A DNA stretch of 64,000 nucleotides from Diploptera punctata (Eukaryota > Arthropoda > Insecta > Blattodea > Blaberidae): the NCBI GenBank assembly GCA_030220185.1, contig JASPKZ010000422.1, positions 1,933,001-1,997,000 on the forward strand, in the 5' to 3' direction. The position numbers and the translations under genes are program-made. Below the pieces are notes generated by a model. The model had not been told where the DNA came from. It searched no databases and was given only the letters and a program-made list of their open reading frames with translations. Positions 21,175 through 34,865 of the stretch are shown here, piece after piece (the first letter of the stretch is position 1; each line of letters starts with the position of its first letter).

Positions 21175-21420
21175 TAGTAAAAATTAATTAATTGAGTCAT
21201 ATTTCACCTTATACTTAGTGTTCTTCGAGCACGGAAACTGCAGTTTTCAAGAGGAATCCCTCCCATCTTCAGCTATCATTACGACTGTCGAATTTCATTC
21301 TGATATCTGAAGATGGGAGGGATTCCTTTTGAAAACTGCTTGAAGAACACGAAGTATGAGGTGAGATATGACTCATTTAATTAATTTTCATTAATTGAAT
21401 ACTCCTTATTAGGTAAGTTT
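21175..21420. mobile_element. Foldback element J
   Basis: Inverted arms (TTGAGTCATATTTCACCT on the left, AGGTGAGATATGACTCA on the right) centre near 21290. The minus-strand core on the left arm is CTGAAGA (21273-21267), GGGAGG/CCTCTT stem II with G-U pairs, GAA (21249-21247), and the ten-base palindrome AACTGCAGTT (21237-21246). The right arm keeps CTGAAGATGGGAGG but the palindrome is damaged. Confidence 0.7.
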
Positions 21421-21779
21421 TCTCCAGGTGAATTTGCCATAATCTTTACCAAATTAATATTTTTTCTCCTCAAATTAAAACTTAATTCTTTCTCTGCTAA
21501 TACAGCAGACATTCTCAGGAATCTGTCAACTGTACTATCCAAAGTAAACTGTTGCCACAGCCTCTAGAGAATGTCTGTTGCAGTAGCAGATAAAACATTA
21601 GTTTTAATTTGAAAACAAGTCCATGGCCATCTCATCTAAAAGAACTTCACTACAAGAATTGTGTTACTACCAATGACAGTCTGCAGTCTTTCTGTGAATA
21701 TAATGTAGAAATTTATTTAATGTAGAAAGTTCTTGTAAACCATTAATGTATTTGTGCCTCTTTTTTTGGCCATTATGAT

Positions 21780-22140
21780 CAGACAATGTGTTTCTCTCAG
21801 ATGGCAGCAAATTACCAAAGGCTACAAACCGTTCTTCAAATATAATTTGTCCTTCAGCGAGAAATGTTAAATTTGTATTAAAAACATAGAGAAGCTCTAC
21901 TGACTTTATAAAGTGATGTTAAAATTTACATTAAAATAAGAAGCTGCCATTTGCATGTCAAAAAACAGTTCATAGCCTTTGGCGCTCACAGGAATTGAAA
22001 TGTATAAGAGAAAAATATGTATTTTGATTGCAGAGTTCAAAGGCAAGAGCATTAGTATATAAAGTTAAAGGTCGTGGGTTTTTCTCTTCGAATATAATGT
22101 GTCCTTCAGTGAGAAATGTTAAATTTATAATAAAAACAGT
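21780..22140 (+). repeat. tRNA-core repeat, diverged dimer (opposite orientation)
   Basis: Two heads in reverse orientation (CAAATATAATTTGTCCTTCA at about 21838 and CGAATATAATGTGTCCTTCA at about 22087) lie 250 bp apart with the family spacer (AAGCTGCCATTTGCATG, CAGTTCATAGCCTTTGG) between. The tRNA-like core near 22030-22080 is strongly decayed. Confidence 0.55.
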
Positions 22141-22154
22141 GATGTGATAAATAA

Positions 22155-22395
22155 ATACATTAGGAAGTGAAATGATGACGTTCTACTTAATAAATAAGTT
22201 TGGTCTGCCTTCATCTTACCTCATATTTAGTTATTTCTTGTAAGACATGTTTCAAAGTACCTTTGCTTCATCTTCAGTTAGTATAGACTGAAGATGAAGC
22301 AAAGATGCTTTGAAATATGTCCCACAAGAAATAACGAAATATGAGGTAAGATGAAGAAGGCAGACCAAACTTATTTACTCCTTATTATTGTTAAT
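22155..22395 (+). mobile_element. Foldback element K
   Basis: Terminus TTAGGAAGTGAAATGATGAC on the left. Arms GTTTGGTCTGCCTTCATCTT and its complement centre near 22287. The minus-strand core is CTGAAGA (22277-22271), stem II GAAGCAAAG..CTTT, GAA, palindrome ACATGT (22245-22250), then C. The right arm repeats CTGAAGATGAAGC with ATATGT. Confidence 0.72.
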
Positions 22396-23412
22396 ATAAT
22401 GATCACATTCATTCACATTTTGTAAAAAGTAGTGATCTCATACTGTGGTTGGGTTGGTGCAAATTAAATGTAGCCTTGGCTATTGCCATCATACTCTTAA
22501 GCCATTTGGTTTGTTTCAGAATATAGCCTCCATATTTTTTTTTTTAGCTACATCTCCTCTTCCCAGATTTGTTCCAATTATAATCCTTTTATTCTAGATC
22601 CATTTTAACTTCATTCAAGTCTCGATAGATTTGTTCTGTTTGCATCTCCATAACTTGCCATAGTATTCATCCATCCTCTATCCTTATGATGTTAATGGTT
22701 TACGAGAACTTTTTCCATTTTTGTTAAAAATACTATTTATAATATTTTATCTACTTTTAAAATTAAAAGCAAGGTTCTCATGTATAATTGTTATTTGATG
22801 TTAAAATGTAGTTTCTATTTTTTCCTAATAGGTTTTAATCTTCAGTGATGTTGGACATGTCAAAAAGTTATCATTTTGTTTTATTAAAATTTTGACATAA
22901 TTTGCAATTCATTTCTTTTCTTTTATTATAAGACATTTATATATAATGAATTGATGATGTATTATAAACAATGCTATATGTAGAAAATGAAAATTTATGA
23001 GAAAAATGTATTCCTTATGTAAACTTCTCAATCTTTGGAGTATATTTCCAAATATGTGCCAGCTTTTTTTCATTTGATAGAGCTTTGTTCACTCTTATCT
23101 TCTATTGGATATAAATTTGAAGTAAAGTTGAAAATTGTAGTCTTATTTGAACAAGTTTACAAATACAGTGCTAATGTGTTCTAATGGCTCCCACTGCACT
23201 CAACCTTGTGTTTTAATATTCATATCCAAAAATGAAGGACATGTGCTTTAGAGAAAGAGATTTCATTTATTTATTTTTAATTATTTTATTACATAATCAT
23301 GATAAGAATTTGGTGGAGAAGTATGTAATGAATACATCAATATTATTTAATATTATAAAAATAAAACAAAAATGATTTGGTTAATACTATAATCACCAAG
23401 TATGTGTATATA

Positions 23413-23531
23413 TCATATTTAAAGAAAAAAATTATACGCTCAGACCGGGACTTGAACCCGGGACCCTTGGTTTTCTAGTCCAAGTGCTCTACCATTTGAG
23501 CTACCTGAGCAAGTATATATATATATATATA
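23413..23531 (-). repeat. tRNA-core repeat copy with intact tRNA-like fold
   Basis: Minus strand 23510-23438 is a 73-nt tRNA-like sequence with a seven-pair acceptor stem (GCTCAGG/TCTGAGC), a D stem GCTC/GAGC, and a T arm CCGGG-TTCAAGT-CCCGG. Its anticodon arm has one mismatched pair, and the loop reads CTAGAAA. An oligo-T run follows five bases after the core, so A box, B box and terminator could support Pol III transcription. It is not called a tRNA gene because identical cores sit in a dispersed repeat and no CCA-ready class matches the AGA anticodon. Confidence 0.7.
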
Positions 23532-24129
23532 TTTAATCAGAGTTACAGTGTTTAGGTCAATTCAGTTTTTTTGTACCAGATTCCATTTAATCCAGTACAC
23601 TTTCATTCTAGTAGTATATAGAAAGAATTTGTTCATATTACCAATTCAAACAGAAAAATAATTAATGGAAAAATTAAAAATTGAAACATCTAAAAAAGAT
23701 TAATTTGATTTGTTGTTAGAATTTGAATTGCTAATTATGTCAGAAAATGAAAATGTTTTAATTCATGAAGTCTCCAAATGCAAATCATCCATTCCATTAT
23801 TCAGTCATTGGTACATGAAATAATTGAACAGTAAACTAATTTAATATATTAGTAGAAAACATCGCAAAAAGAAACATTTATAATCAGAAATAATAGCTTC
23901 ACTTGACCATCCACATATTTGCACTGTTTAATATCATTCCGTGTTTTATTGTGCCTATAATTAATATCTTATACATAAATAATTAGTAGCAAGTGATACT
24001 GTGAGGTAATAATTATTTCTAAAACTGATTTGGAAGTATACATCTTGCCTTTTAAGATAAATTTTCTCTCTGGACATTTTACAGATATCATCCTCCCTCA
24101 ATCCCAATTTAGTAGTAGTAGTATTTTTA

Positions 24130-24670
24130 TGTAATATCCAAATTATTAGTATCACAATTCAAAGCTGAGTATGATAGGGCCAACAAATTTTGCATAGAGG
24201 CCTCTTATTTGAGTCTTACATTTCTTTTGTAAGTCAATTGTTGTCGATTTACGGCATGGGACTTCCTTCCAAAGGCAGCCTTACTAAGGAATTTTATGCC
24301 ATGAAAATTCATGTGGGCCCGTTTAACTCTAAATGTTAAGTATGAACGTCATGTTGTCTTGCTAAATTGTCATTGATCTATTTTTTACCTTATTTTTAAG
24401 TATGGAATGTCTCTCTTGACATTACATGATTAATAATTGTTTCGTTACTTAATTGCACTAAAATTGGAAGAAATGTTATTCATTAATTGATATTCTTCTT
24501 TTTCATATAGTTTCATATCCCCATTGTGCAAATATGTGTATTTATTTTCTCATATATTTATATGACTTTGTTAATTCGACTATGGCCTGTTCTTTATTCA
24601 TGTGCCTTTGTAACAGTTTAATAATATCTATGTTTTTCCCATACTAACTTCTTCATCATCATCATCATCA

Positions 24671-24724
<54 letters not shown>

Positions 24725-25200
24725 ATAAGTACCAAATTTTGTCCTGTGGAAACATTAAAAAAGTTGTAAAAATGTAGGTTGATTTCTGAGCTTCTATTTC
24801 ACATCTTAACTACACTTGAAGGAAGCTAGGTGGCGTGGTGTATCAAACAGCAATAGTGATAATAAGATTAACTCTGTGTTTTGATTATAAATTGAAAATA
24901 TTTAATTAATTATTACATTATTTTATTTAACATTCTCTTTAATAGCTAAGGTCATTAGCATCATAATTGAAATCTGAGGATGAAAGGGTCAACAAATTTC
25001 ATCCAGAGTCCCACGTTTTCAAGTTTTTTTGTTTTTTATGCACTGTGAATCTGTGCCATGTGGCGAACAGGTCTAATTTTCTTTCGAAGAAAACCATGCT
25101 CAAAATTTTTATTCCATGAAAAGTCCATTGATCCCAGCAAGGTTTGAACCTTGGAACCAGAGGCAAACATATTAATTACTAGTCTACCAGGACTAATAAA
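24130..25200 (-). mobile_element. SINE family C copies (reverse) and ATT microsatellite
   Basis: 24935-25190 is, in reverse, a tRNA-headed SINE with B box GGTTCAAACCTTGCTGGG and body GGGATCAATGGACTTTTC, comparable to 59618-59850. 24140-24330 is a tail piece of the same family (CTTTCATCCTCAGATTTCAA in the sense of the 24.9 kb copy). Between them, 24650-24722 is an (ATT)n run. Confidence 0.6.
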
Positions 25201-27640
25201 CTGGAAGGTGGTTATTACACTGGACACAGTATTAGTACAGATGTTAAACATCTCAAAATAAAATTGAGATAAAATGTGTGTATCTGTTTCTTAAAAGCAG
25301 TTAAAAACGTCCCTTTTTGACTTGCTAGCCTGCTTTGATTTCCAGGTTTGTTGTTAGACTTTTCCAGCACCTTGTTAATGATTAGCAAACAGAATATTGT
25401 ATTGTACAATCCTGAGTTATTACTATTGCTGTTATATAAATAAATCTGTTCCACTTTTGTATGTAGTAATATTACAAGTGTAATTGGAGATGTCACTTTT
25501 CTAATTTATTTATATCAGTAATTGTGATATTTCAAGATAAATGTTATATCAATCTTTCAACAGTTAATTTTATATAAAGGAGGGATATCGGTGCGGAATA
25601 TTGAACAAGTTGACTAAGATGGTACAAAGTGATATTCTCATTCACAAAGTCCCTACTTAGGACTTACCAGCCGTTATATTAGATTAGATATTGATATAAT
25701 AAGGTAATAGTAAATATTAGATTAGAATTTCAATGGCATAATTATGCATATATTTTGCCATGTCAGTTGTTAATACAAGTTGAACCAAAATAATCAAACC
25801 TGAAATAATACAAGTGAACTTTTTCACCTGGACCTGTTTTGGAGATTCCTACCATTTGAGTTGACTCTCTGATCCCAGCTAGTTTTCATCACTCTACTGG
25901 TGGGATGATTCATTTTGTGATGCGAGATCTATTATTTCTGATTTTTATTTATTGATTGGTTATGGTAATATGATACAAAGCCAGAAGGCCTAAACCTTCT
26001 GACCCTGTGGTCAATTATGTCTCTAATGGAAATGAGTACGAGGCATGGGTAAAAGCAGCTGTCAGGCACGTGTGACAACCCAGCTCATATCTTGACCAGA
26101 TTGTCTAGAAAGTAGGGAACCTTAACCTCCTATTATTGGTGCCACAGCTCATCAGACATGGAAAGAATGTGGGCTGCAGGTTGTTGAGTGACACTATTGA
26201 AGGAGGGAAAGTTAGGAATTATGCAGGATGCATTACAAAAGCACTGATTCACACATAATTTAAGAACTAATGAAATATTTAAAATAAAATTAGATGTATG
26301 AAAAAACTTATCAATAAAATATATATTCTAGAAATTCTATGCTTAGGCAATAAATTTTAATAAAATCAACTGCACAGCCACTATTCATTTCCAGAAGCTA
26401 GTAACAAATGATAGAAATGCTTTTTGATCGAGCATAGAATAGTGCAGAAAGTAAGTCAATTAACTCTAAAGTACCTCCACTAAAAAAACCACCCCTTCAT
26501 TTCTCCAAGTTTCGCATCCAATGTGGTGAGGCACCAACAGTACTACTGTTATAGCCTCCTAAGATCTGCATTGGATTTCCTTTACTTTAAAAGTAAAAAA
26601 AAAACTTATATTTAGTGGTTACATCTAATAATTTTTTTAGACCATTCTCTTTGTGTAAATGTTTCATTGTGTTGTTAGGTAGGCCGGTTCTCTGAATTCT
26701 TCAAAGAATTCGTAGTGCATTTCACTGTACTACTTATGTGAGAAACTTACAAATAGGACCTATTTCAACTGTGGCACAACAATCATAAATAAGTGTACAC
26801 ATGCAGAGTTGTTACATGCGAACCGTAATAAATTAAATTAATTAAATATTATATTAAGGGTTCACCATAAACGAATTACAAAAACATTTAAATTACTCAA
26901 GATATTTCCATTTAAATGCATTATTGGAATACTGGCACTGAACGGATGGATTTAAATACCCGTGAATCTCCTCCCGCAACAGGGTATTGCCGGCAATTTA
27001 ACTCCACCTGCTCTGAAGGGTTAACAAGAGTTATGAAAGGTGACAGAAAGTTTTTTTTTTGTTTACAATAGAACCAGTACAATGATGTTACTACAAACAC
27101 TTGTGGAATAGAACCTATAACTCGCTGGAATGATAGTTTGGATGTGGGAATTAAAATCTTTAACCATTATCTTAACTTTATGCACACTAATGATAATGCA
27201 GCTTGTATTTTTCAAATTACATAATTAGTTGGAATTGGAGAATTAAGTAGGCAATCTACATTCACATGTTTAAAGGTATAATCATTTTTGTGCTTTTTTC
27301 CTTCCCTTCATGGTAACAGTTCTGGAAATTGATTTGAAATGGTAACTGTCAGATATCATACATGGTGTCATATGGTTATAATGATGGAATTCCTAACATA
27401 TATTTTTAGTTTTTTTTTAAATAGATTTTGGTACTTTCCAATTCAAGTAGCTTTCAAATAATTTCATAAGGCTAAATGGATTCTGGTATTTAATAAGAAA
27501 CTTCCAGCAATAGAATACAAGACCCAAGGGTATGGAGAATCTCATCATTGATATAAAATGACAGATCCAGGAAAAGGAGGAGCTAAGTCCATTTTTGCAA
27601 ATGTGAGATTTTGCTTGTTTCTAAATGTATGGTACAGAGG
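25200..27640. other. Intronic DNA, nothing firmly identified
   Basis: This is part of the 14.9 kb intron between exons 7 and 8. It shows short repeat-like stretches: a CACCTGGACCTGTTTTGGAG piece near 25826 that may be a worn foldback arm, and a possible SINE remnant near 25980-26200. A locally GC-richer block at 26960-27020 lies in AT-rich DNA. No exon with supportable splice sites and tai-like peptide was seen. Confidence 0.4.
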
Positions 27641-27649
27641 GAATATTTT

Positions 27650-27962
27650 GTGCTAATGTAAGTGATGGGGATGTAAGCATTCTAGTCTCAAATACTCTCT
27701 TAAAGTAAGAGACCAAATTTTACACCCATATAATACAGATAGAAGAGTCACAGTTTTTTTTTGAGAGAGAATCCCTCTATATAGATTATCAATTAAAACT
27801 GGGCTTAGCCTGGATTTTCTACTGTGTTGCATATGAATGAAGAAAAAATTAAGGTAGAATTTTTTATCACTCACCTCATATTGTTCTTCTTATTTGACTA
27901 TAATCTAGTTTCGGAACATAGTTTCTGTTCCATCTTCAGTATCGTCACGACCGTTGTTCTGT
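27650..27962 (-). mobile_element. LINE scrap plus foldback half-element L
   Basis: Minus strand 27770-27660 reads TVTLLSVLYGCKIWSLTLRE, the conserved C-terminal LINE motif. Then 27850-27962 matches the left arm of foldback element A (27860-27960 against 9605-9712) almost base for base, through TTCAGTATCGTCACGACCGT. It stops without a loop or right arm. Confidence 0.65.
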
Positions 27963-29106
27963 TGCCAAGAAGAAAAAATTGTTAATTATAGAATATCATG
28001 AAGCACAAAAAAGGATTTTACTGAAAACATTGAACTAATATTATTAATTTCTTCTTGCCTATTCCATCTCTCATTTTGAGATAAATTAATCTGACTTAAA
28101 TATGTACCATGTGATTTTTTTTTCTTACGTCATGTCTGGGAAAGAACTGTTGAAAAATGAATAATTATATATGTTACTTCTAAACATATATATATTTTCA
28201 AAGAGAAACTCAAAAACTTTCAATTTTCCATCGTTTGTTAGGTTGATATGATCATATACAATAACCAAAATGTTGCTTATTACTGAGCAATTTGACTCGG
28301 GCAGATTCATATTCTGGAGATTGCTGATTCAAATATTGGTGCCGACAAATCTAATTGGATTTTTTATTCCCTGGTTTTCCTCAGCCTGGTTAGAATTTTA
28401 TTACCATTACCCATTTTATCATAATCACAATTACATAATATAATCAAAATTTAAATTAGTAAAAATTTTCAGAAGCACTTGACAAATACCCAATCTACTG
28501 GATGCATCTAAGAAACCTATATTCAAATGACCTTAAATGTTAGAGCATATATAAATAAGGATGAAGTTTAAATAAATGATACTTGCCTTTGAATATTGGC
28601 TAGACAAGGTAAAGTGAGGCAAAAATTTGCATATAAGTATGATGCCGAGACACCATAGCTTCAAAAATCAAAAGCTCAAGTGTGTTGTGTGGAGCTCACC
28701 AGCAGCTAATCATTATCCTTGTGGAAGCTCATTAGCTCTTCTTCATTATCTTATTCTTTTTCCTTTTCTTTAGCAGACACTTAAATCTGTGGTGAGAGTT
28801 TTGGCCATCTCAACAACATTCTTCCATTCTTTTTGAATCTGTTTTATTTTCATCTAGTTGGGTTACCTTTATCAATTTTAAACCACTTACAAGATTTTCT
28901 TATATTCTTCTCTTTTTTTTTTTCCTATCCAATTTTCTACAAGTAATTAGTCTCAATTTCTTCTTGTGATTGATTTAATTAGGTTATGGAAGTCAAATAA
29001 CATTAAAAACCAGAGAATTTACATTTACCGACCAATCTCTGCTCTTGCATTATTTTCATGTGACAAAATCAACCAATCTTAATATCTAATGTGTTATTAA
29101 TAAATT

Positions 29107-29545
29107 ATAGTAGGAAGTGACAGTATGAGGTTCTATTCAACAATTAATCTGAGTCTTGATATCTTATCTCATAAAATTGTTGTATTCTAGAGAATATGTT
29201 TCAATATGCAATGCATATCACCATCAGATTGTTGGTCATTGATGTCGACTACCCCTCCATCTTTTGGTTGTCTGAAGAAGTTCCAAATCAAATCTTTTTC
29301 TTGGGAATTTCAAAATTCATAACCCTATCTCTGTACATTTGGATGTAGATCATGAATTTTGAAATTCCTGGGGAAAAAGATTTGATTCGGAAGTTTTTCA
29401 CAACCAAAAGATAGAGAGGGAGTAGACATCAAGGACCAAAGTTCAACAGTCTGCAAACATATGAAACATGTTCTCTTGAATACAATAATTTAATGAGGTA
29501 AGATTAATTATTATATGTTCAGGAAGATAAAATATTATTTAATTG
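29107..29545 (+). mobile_element. Foldback element M
   Basis: Terminus TAGGAAGTGACAGTATGAGG, arms beginning ATCTTATCTCATAAAATTG and ending AATTTAATGAGGTAAGATTA, centre near 29345. The minus-strand core on the left arm is degenerate (CTGATGG, an ATATGC/GCATAT stem, GAAACATAT). The right arm has lost most of it. This is an old copy. Confidence 0.6.
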
Positions 29546-29864
29546 AGAGATTTAACACTTGTTCTAATGTTAATTATTTCATAAAAATTACAATTTTAAT
29601 TTGTATATATATTTAAAAGGGGAGGTCCAAAGCTTCTAAGTGTATTGATTTCAATTTCCTGATACATTCACATATACATTTAAAATCAGTAGAATATTTG
29701 TTAAATATAAATGTTGTATTCATATAGTTACAATAATAATAGTTTGTACATTCCTATTTAAATAGTTTTAAATTATTAGTAATTTATTATTTTGCTTATC
29801 AGTCTTTAGTCGTGCCTCCTGCTTTTTTCGGTGTTATCAAGAATTATAATATTTTATTTAATTA

Positions 29865-30125
29865 TGTTCTTCAGCAGCTCAGGACATTAGCATCACAATT
29901 CAAAGCTGAGAATGAAAAGACTGAGATATCTTTTCTTAGGCTTGAGGTTTTTTATGTGCCGTAAATCTGTGGCATGGAACCATTGTTTTACTTATCTTCT
30001 GAATGAAGCCATTCTTAGAATTTTAATTTCCTGAAAAATGCATTAACCCTTAGAAGATTTAAGTCTGTGAGCTTGGAAACAGAGGCTAGTATGGTAACCA
30101 CTAGTCTGCCAATACCACTGTAACG
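29865..30125 (-). mobile_element. SINE family C copy (reverse)
   Basis: Shares order and words with 24935-25190: CATTAGCATCACAATTCAAA, AGCTGAGAATGAAA, a TTATGTGCCGTAAATCTGTG-type segment and a reversed tRNA head ending near TCTGCCAATACCACTG. Diverged. Confidence 0.55.
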
Positions 30126-31555
30126 AGAGCTTTTGCTTCTAAGATTAGTATTCCTCACTGGCACTCACATAGAATTACACTGAAAGTCTTTTTTTTTTTT
30201 GGAAATAAAAATATTTGTTCAATTAATAAACTTACATAAGATAAAATTGTTTTTCATAAGTTCTTTCTCAGACATATGATACTAGTTAATTGAACAGAAG
30301 TCAGAAACTGCAAATGAATGTATCTGAGGAGACAACATATTATACAAGCTCAGAGATCAAACACTATATTAAGAAAATTAATGCTTCCAGTCTAGCCATC
30401 TGTTGACTAGTTAACATAATTAGGAGAAAAAAAAAAATTCTTGGTTTCAAATCCCAGCTTGGTTGCAAATTTTCTCTCTAGTTATAAAACTGCAGCCAAA
30501 CAGATGGCTGGTCTGGTATTAATTTTAATATAAACTTTGTAATTAGCTAATGTAACAGCAGAACCACGACATAATTGCTTCATGAAGTCGAAGCATCCCT
30601 GTTCAATCTTGTGAGCACAGTTCACTGACTTTTCCCTCTAGTTATTAAATTTCTCTCCTGAAAACTGTTCAAAGTCAATATGAAAGGATTTCCTGAATTT
30701 CATTTTACAAAATTTTAATAAACTTGCACAGACTCATAAAACTGAAAAAGAAAAAGAAAATTAAACAACTCAAAAACAAGAATAAGGTTAGTTTTTAATC
30801 ATGAATTAAATCTGTATAATTCTGCCATCTTTGTCATGGAAACAAATTATTAATTATAAAGAAATAAATTATATTCATAACTTTAAAATCAGTCAATTTC
30901 AAAACAAAGTCTAAAGCACAATCACAGTTTTTATTACTTTTTATTGTTTTTTTTAACAAGAGAGAGAACCTGAAAATGCAGTGGCTGTTAATTCCCAAAC
31001 AATGTCTGAGTCTTGACCAAGGCTTCATAACAATTGCATTTTAAGGTTCTTTTTTTTTTTGTGATTACATGAAAACAATAAAAAAAACATAGAACTGATT
31101 GTAGTTCAGATTTTGTTTTTGAAATCGACAAAATTTTAGTTCTTATTATACAAATAAAAAATGTAAGAATGTAAGTTTTGAAATCATGTTCTCCTTAAAC
31201 AAGATCATTTAAAAGCATTTTTTAATTATATTCATTACATTTCAACACTAACTCTGAAAAAGCTGATGCGGGGACAAGTGATATTCTTTGAAGCCTTTTT
31301 TCATAATATGTACAATGAAATATGAAACTTTCAGCTGTTTCTGGTACAGAATTGCAATAATCATAAAAGAATACAATTATTTTACCAAATAAATATTCTA
31401 CAGAGCTCTTAACACGGAAATTAATGGTAAATTTTAATTCCAAAAACCTTTATGATCTCGGAGTAGCACATTCTTTAATTAATTAATTATTTAGTATTTT
31501 AATGGTAAAGATATTACAACCTTTAGAAAACAAAGTTTCTGATTATAAGTCAAGA

Positions 31556-31725
31556 TGGATGTAACGTGTTCATCGAATGGAAGATCACAGAATACCCAAA
31601 CAAATGTTAAAATATCAACCTGCAGGAAGAAGAAGACCAGGACGTCCACTCAAAAGACTTTTGGATTGTGTTTCTCTTGAGGCCGAAACAGGTCAACAAA
31701 ATGGCCTAAATTCGTGAATGTACTA
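31556..31725 (+). mobile_element. LINE 3' terminal coding fragment
   Basis: The plus strand reads RVHRMEDHRIPKQMLKYQPA followed by GRRRPGRPLKRLLD and EAETGQQNGLNS-stop, a common L2/RTE-like ORF2 terminus. Positions 31655-31735 recur inverted at 32622-32708. Confidence 0.7.
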
Positions 31726-31799
31726 TGATGATGAGATATTTTTATAAAATAATAATATACTTATTTTGACTTTAATATTTTTTATTTAACAATACTATT

Positions 31800-32040
31800 T
31801 AACAGTTCAGGTCATTAATATTGCAATTCATATCCGAGCCTGAAAGGGCCATGTAAGTTTGCTAAGAGGTATTTTAGGCTTGAGTTTCTTTTACATGCCA
31901 TAGGTCGATGACATATAATGCATGAATGAAGCCATAAAAAAAAAGAAAAAAAAAATTAATAGATTCTGATTAAGTTTGAAGTCTTAAACTTTTGATCCAT
32001 AGAGTTCATCAGGATTGAGTATCAACCTGAGGGTCCAACT
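31800..32040 (-). mobile_element. SINE family C copy (reverse)
   Basis: Begins CAGTTCAGGTCATTAATATT and follows the same order as the copy at 29865-30125. A homopolymer A stretch near 31940 interrupts it. Confidence 0.5.
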
Positions 32041-32621
32041 TTTATCCCAGCTAAGAGAAATGGAGATTTTTATATAATACAAATTGAAGATAATAATAAT
32101 AGCTTTATTTTACCTGGCAGAGTTAAGGCCTTGTTTGCCACTCAACCAGGTTTTAAAAAAATACAAAAAGATAGTCTTATATCTAAATTACAATATACAT
32201 AAACGATTACATTTTATAAATACAATATAATTAATAATAATAATAATGTATTTTGATATACTCTAGATTTAACAAATTAAATATATAATATGTACAAGAT
32301 ATATAAAAAAAACGAGAAAAAGACTATTAATGACATTTTTCTTATAACGAAATTGAACCTGTCTGTATGACATGTTAAAATAATCACTCCAAAATTGTGA
32401 AAAATGAGTTATCTTCTTTCTTTCATTCTTATTTATAGACATTTTAACACCCAAGGTTATATTGCATCTATTTTTATGACATGAAATGGTGATTATCAGG
32501 GCTACATACATATGGTCTAAAGATTCTCAAAATATTGACTAAAACTTTTCATAGAAAATGGTAGGCATTACAAAAATTACCATTTGTTGATATGGTGCTT
32601 TCATTTGAAAAATCACTTGCA

Positions 32622-32710
32622 TCATCATCATAGTACATTCACGAATTTAGGCCATTTGTTGACCTGTTTCGGCCTCAAGAGAAACACCATCCAAAAGTCT
32701 TTTGAGTGCA
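32622..32710 (-). mobile_element. Inverted copy of LINE tail
   Basis: The reverse complement of 31650-31735 with few differences (ACTTTTGGATG..., GAGGCCGAAACAGGTCAACA, CATAGTACATTCACGAATTT in either sense). Only the last ~85 bp of the LINE is present. Confidence 0.7.
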
Positions 32711-34860
32711 TACTCTCATAATTTTACAAAAGTCAGTTTATGATTTTAACAATTTAACAGTTGTGTATAAACTTTGGTGTGGATTACATACCTTTTTCTT
32801 TCCACATACACACATCTGAGAATTACATTATTGATTATAGAATTTGAGATTTAAGGAGAATGTGATATATTTGATGTAAACCTATGGCTAATATTGCAAA
32901 ACTTATATATAAGTTTCAGAGGGCTTCCTTTTTACCTCATTATGAATGTGGTATCGATGGAAGTGAATAATTATTAAGAGTTTAACAAATTTTATATCTT
33001 ATTGAATAATTGCAAACTATTTTTATACACTCAATTTTTAGGGTATTATGGGGCTAGTTGAATGACAAAGCAGGCGGATATACAGATTTCTTGATGAAAA
33101 ATACTTAGGAAAAAAGAAATAGGTGTGCACAAAAAGAAACTAAAATTGGCTGCTATTTTACCGTTGCAGTAGAATCTCCAGAGAAAAAAGAAACAAGCTG
33201 GTTAAATTGGTACCAACATCCTGACACTGAAAACAGTAAATACATAACCAATCACAAGTTGTAAATCTTTACAATAGAGTTTTCGAAGAAGAAAGTTTTC
33301 GCATGATCGCCTTCTCTCTATATCTCTCTGTATGTTGCTGTGCTATTTTTAAAACTAAAGTGTTTTGTAGTTTTCCATGTAGTTTGGAGCTGTTGAGAGT
33401 GATCTAAGTACCTTTTTTTTTTTTTACTTTACGAGGTGATTAACACACAAACACATGAGGAAATTTGTTAATTTTTAAAGACCATCAATTGAGAATATTT
33501 GAGCTTAATGATTACTTGGAACATGTGTTGTGTCTTCTATTTTACTGCTATTTTCCACCATTTTCAAATGATAATTTTAAAACATTGGAAAATGAATGTA
33601 AAATAGAAGAATTTAATGTATACCATATATTTCACAATTAAACCTTAAGTCTCGGGTATACTCATTTGACAGTACTGTGGCTGAAAAAATTGGAATTAAA
33701 TTTAACTCTAATTTATGTAATTTTCTTGGGTTTTATTCAGGGATATAATTTAAGAAATGAAATAATTTTAATTCACATATTTTCCCTGTATTCTCTAATG
33801 CACTTGAAATAAATTTTATATATGGGGCTATCCAAATTAACTAAACAATGTTAACATTCTATAAAACAAAAGCATTTATTGTACCTGAAAGCACTTCGCA
33901 ATTTTTGTAGATGAAGAACTGAAGTTTAGTTTTTTAACTCAGAAATGTTCAGTGTGTGATACCTGAACCACACATATATGGTTAGGTTAAATATTATTTG
34001 TACAAAATACAAGCAAATTTCCCGATGCACATAACATCTTTCTGAAAAATATTAATAATGTTCTATCTTAATAATGGAGGTGAATTATGTGAAAAATGAG
34101 TTTTGAGCTGACATATGCGATGTGAAGGTGAAATGAAGCACATACAGGCCAAGTCAACAGCAGATTAATCATAGTTTCAGAACATTTCTAATTTTGAATT
34201 CAAGATGTATGTGTAACAGTATGTCATGACATTATTGTGTCCATGGCTCAAGAACAGACCAGTGAAGTAGGAATACCTGACAAAAGAGATACAATATCCC
34301 GCAAATGATTTTTATTATGTTTAAATATCAAAATTAACATTTTTTACACAGGTGCAAACAATGCTTCCATCTGTTGAAATCCTATTATATATAGTTTTAT
34401 TTAATTGTTATTATTTAATATTTAAAGGAAGTAACACTATGAGATTTATTTTAATTATTATGAGTTGGATTTGTTTTGTTACTGTCTAGGAATACTTTTT
34501 ACAATATAGCTGAATAGACAGTGCAGATTTTTTTTTTCTTGATTGGCATAAAAGTATATTATCAAAATGTGGTACAGGAAGAACTAGAATGCTGTTTGTT
34601 TTTTTGGTTGGTCATTTACACCTCCCAGGAGACTTGTACAGTTTAAGGTTTGCTGCAGATGTGAGCAAATTTCCCATTAAACAATAGTATTAGGAAAAAT
34701 ATAAAAAATCTTCAACAGTCAAAATTAAAATATATATATTTTAAATAACAATGGAAAAACCTAGAAAAAATAACTTGCAAAATTTGGAAAAAAAAATGTA
34801 TTTCTGTTTTATAAATTAAATTAATCATAGGAACTGAATTATAATTCTAAAGATGAAATT
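32710..34860. other. Intronic DNA, nothing firmly identified
   Basis: AT-rich sequence with homopolymer runs. At 34430-34470 there is one isolated foldback terminus (GGAAGTAACACTATGAGATT) without arms. No supportable exon or RNA gene was found. Confidence 0.4.
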
Positions 34861-34865
34861 ATTAA

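Noticed and set aside
23438..23510. Functional tRNA gene
   Set aside because: The fold is nearly complete, but identical cores lie in a dispersed repeat, the anticodon stem has a mismatch, and the AGA anticodon does not fit a tRNA without a long variable arm.
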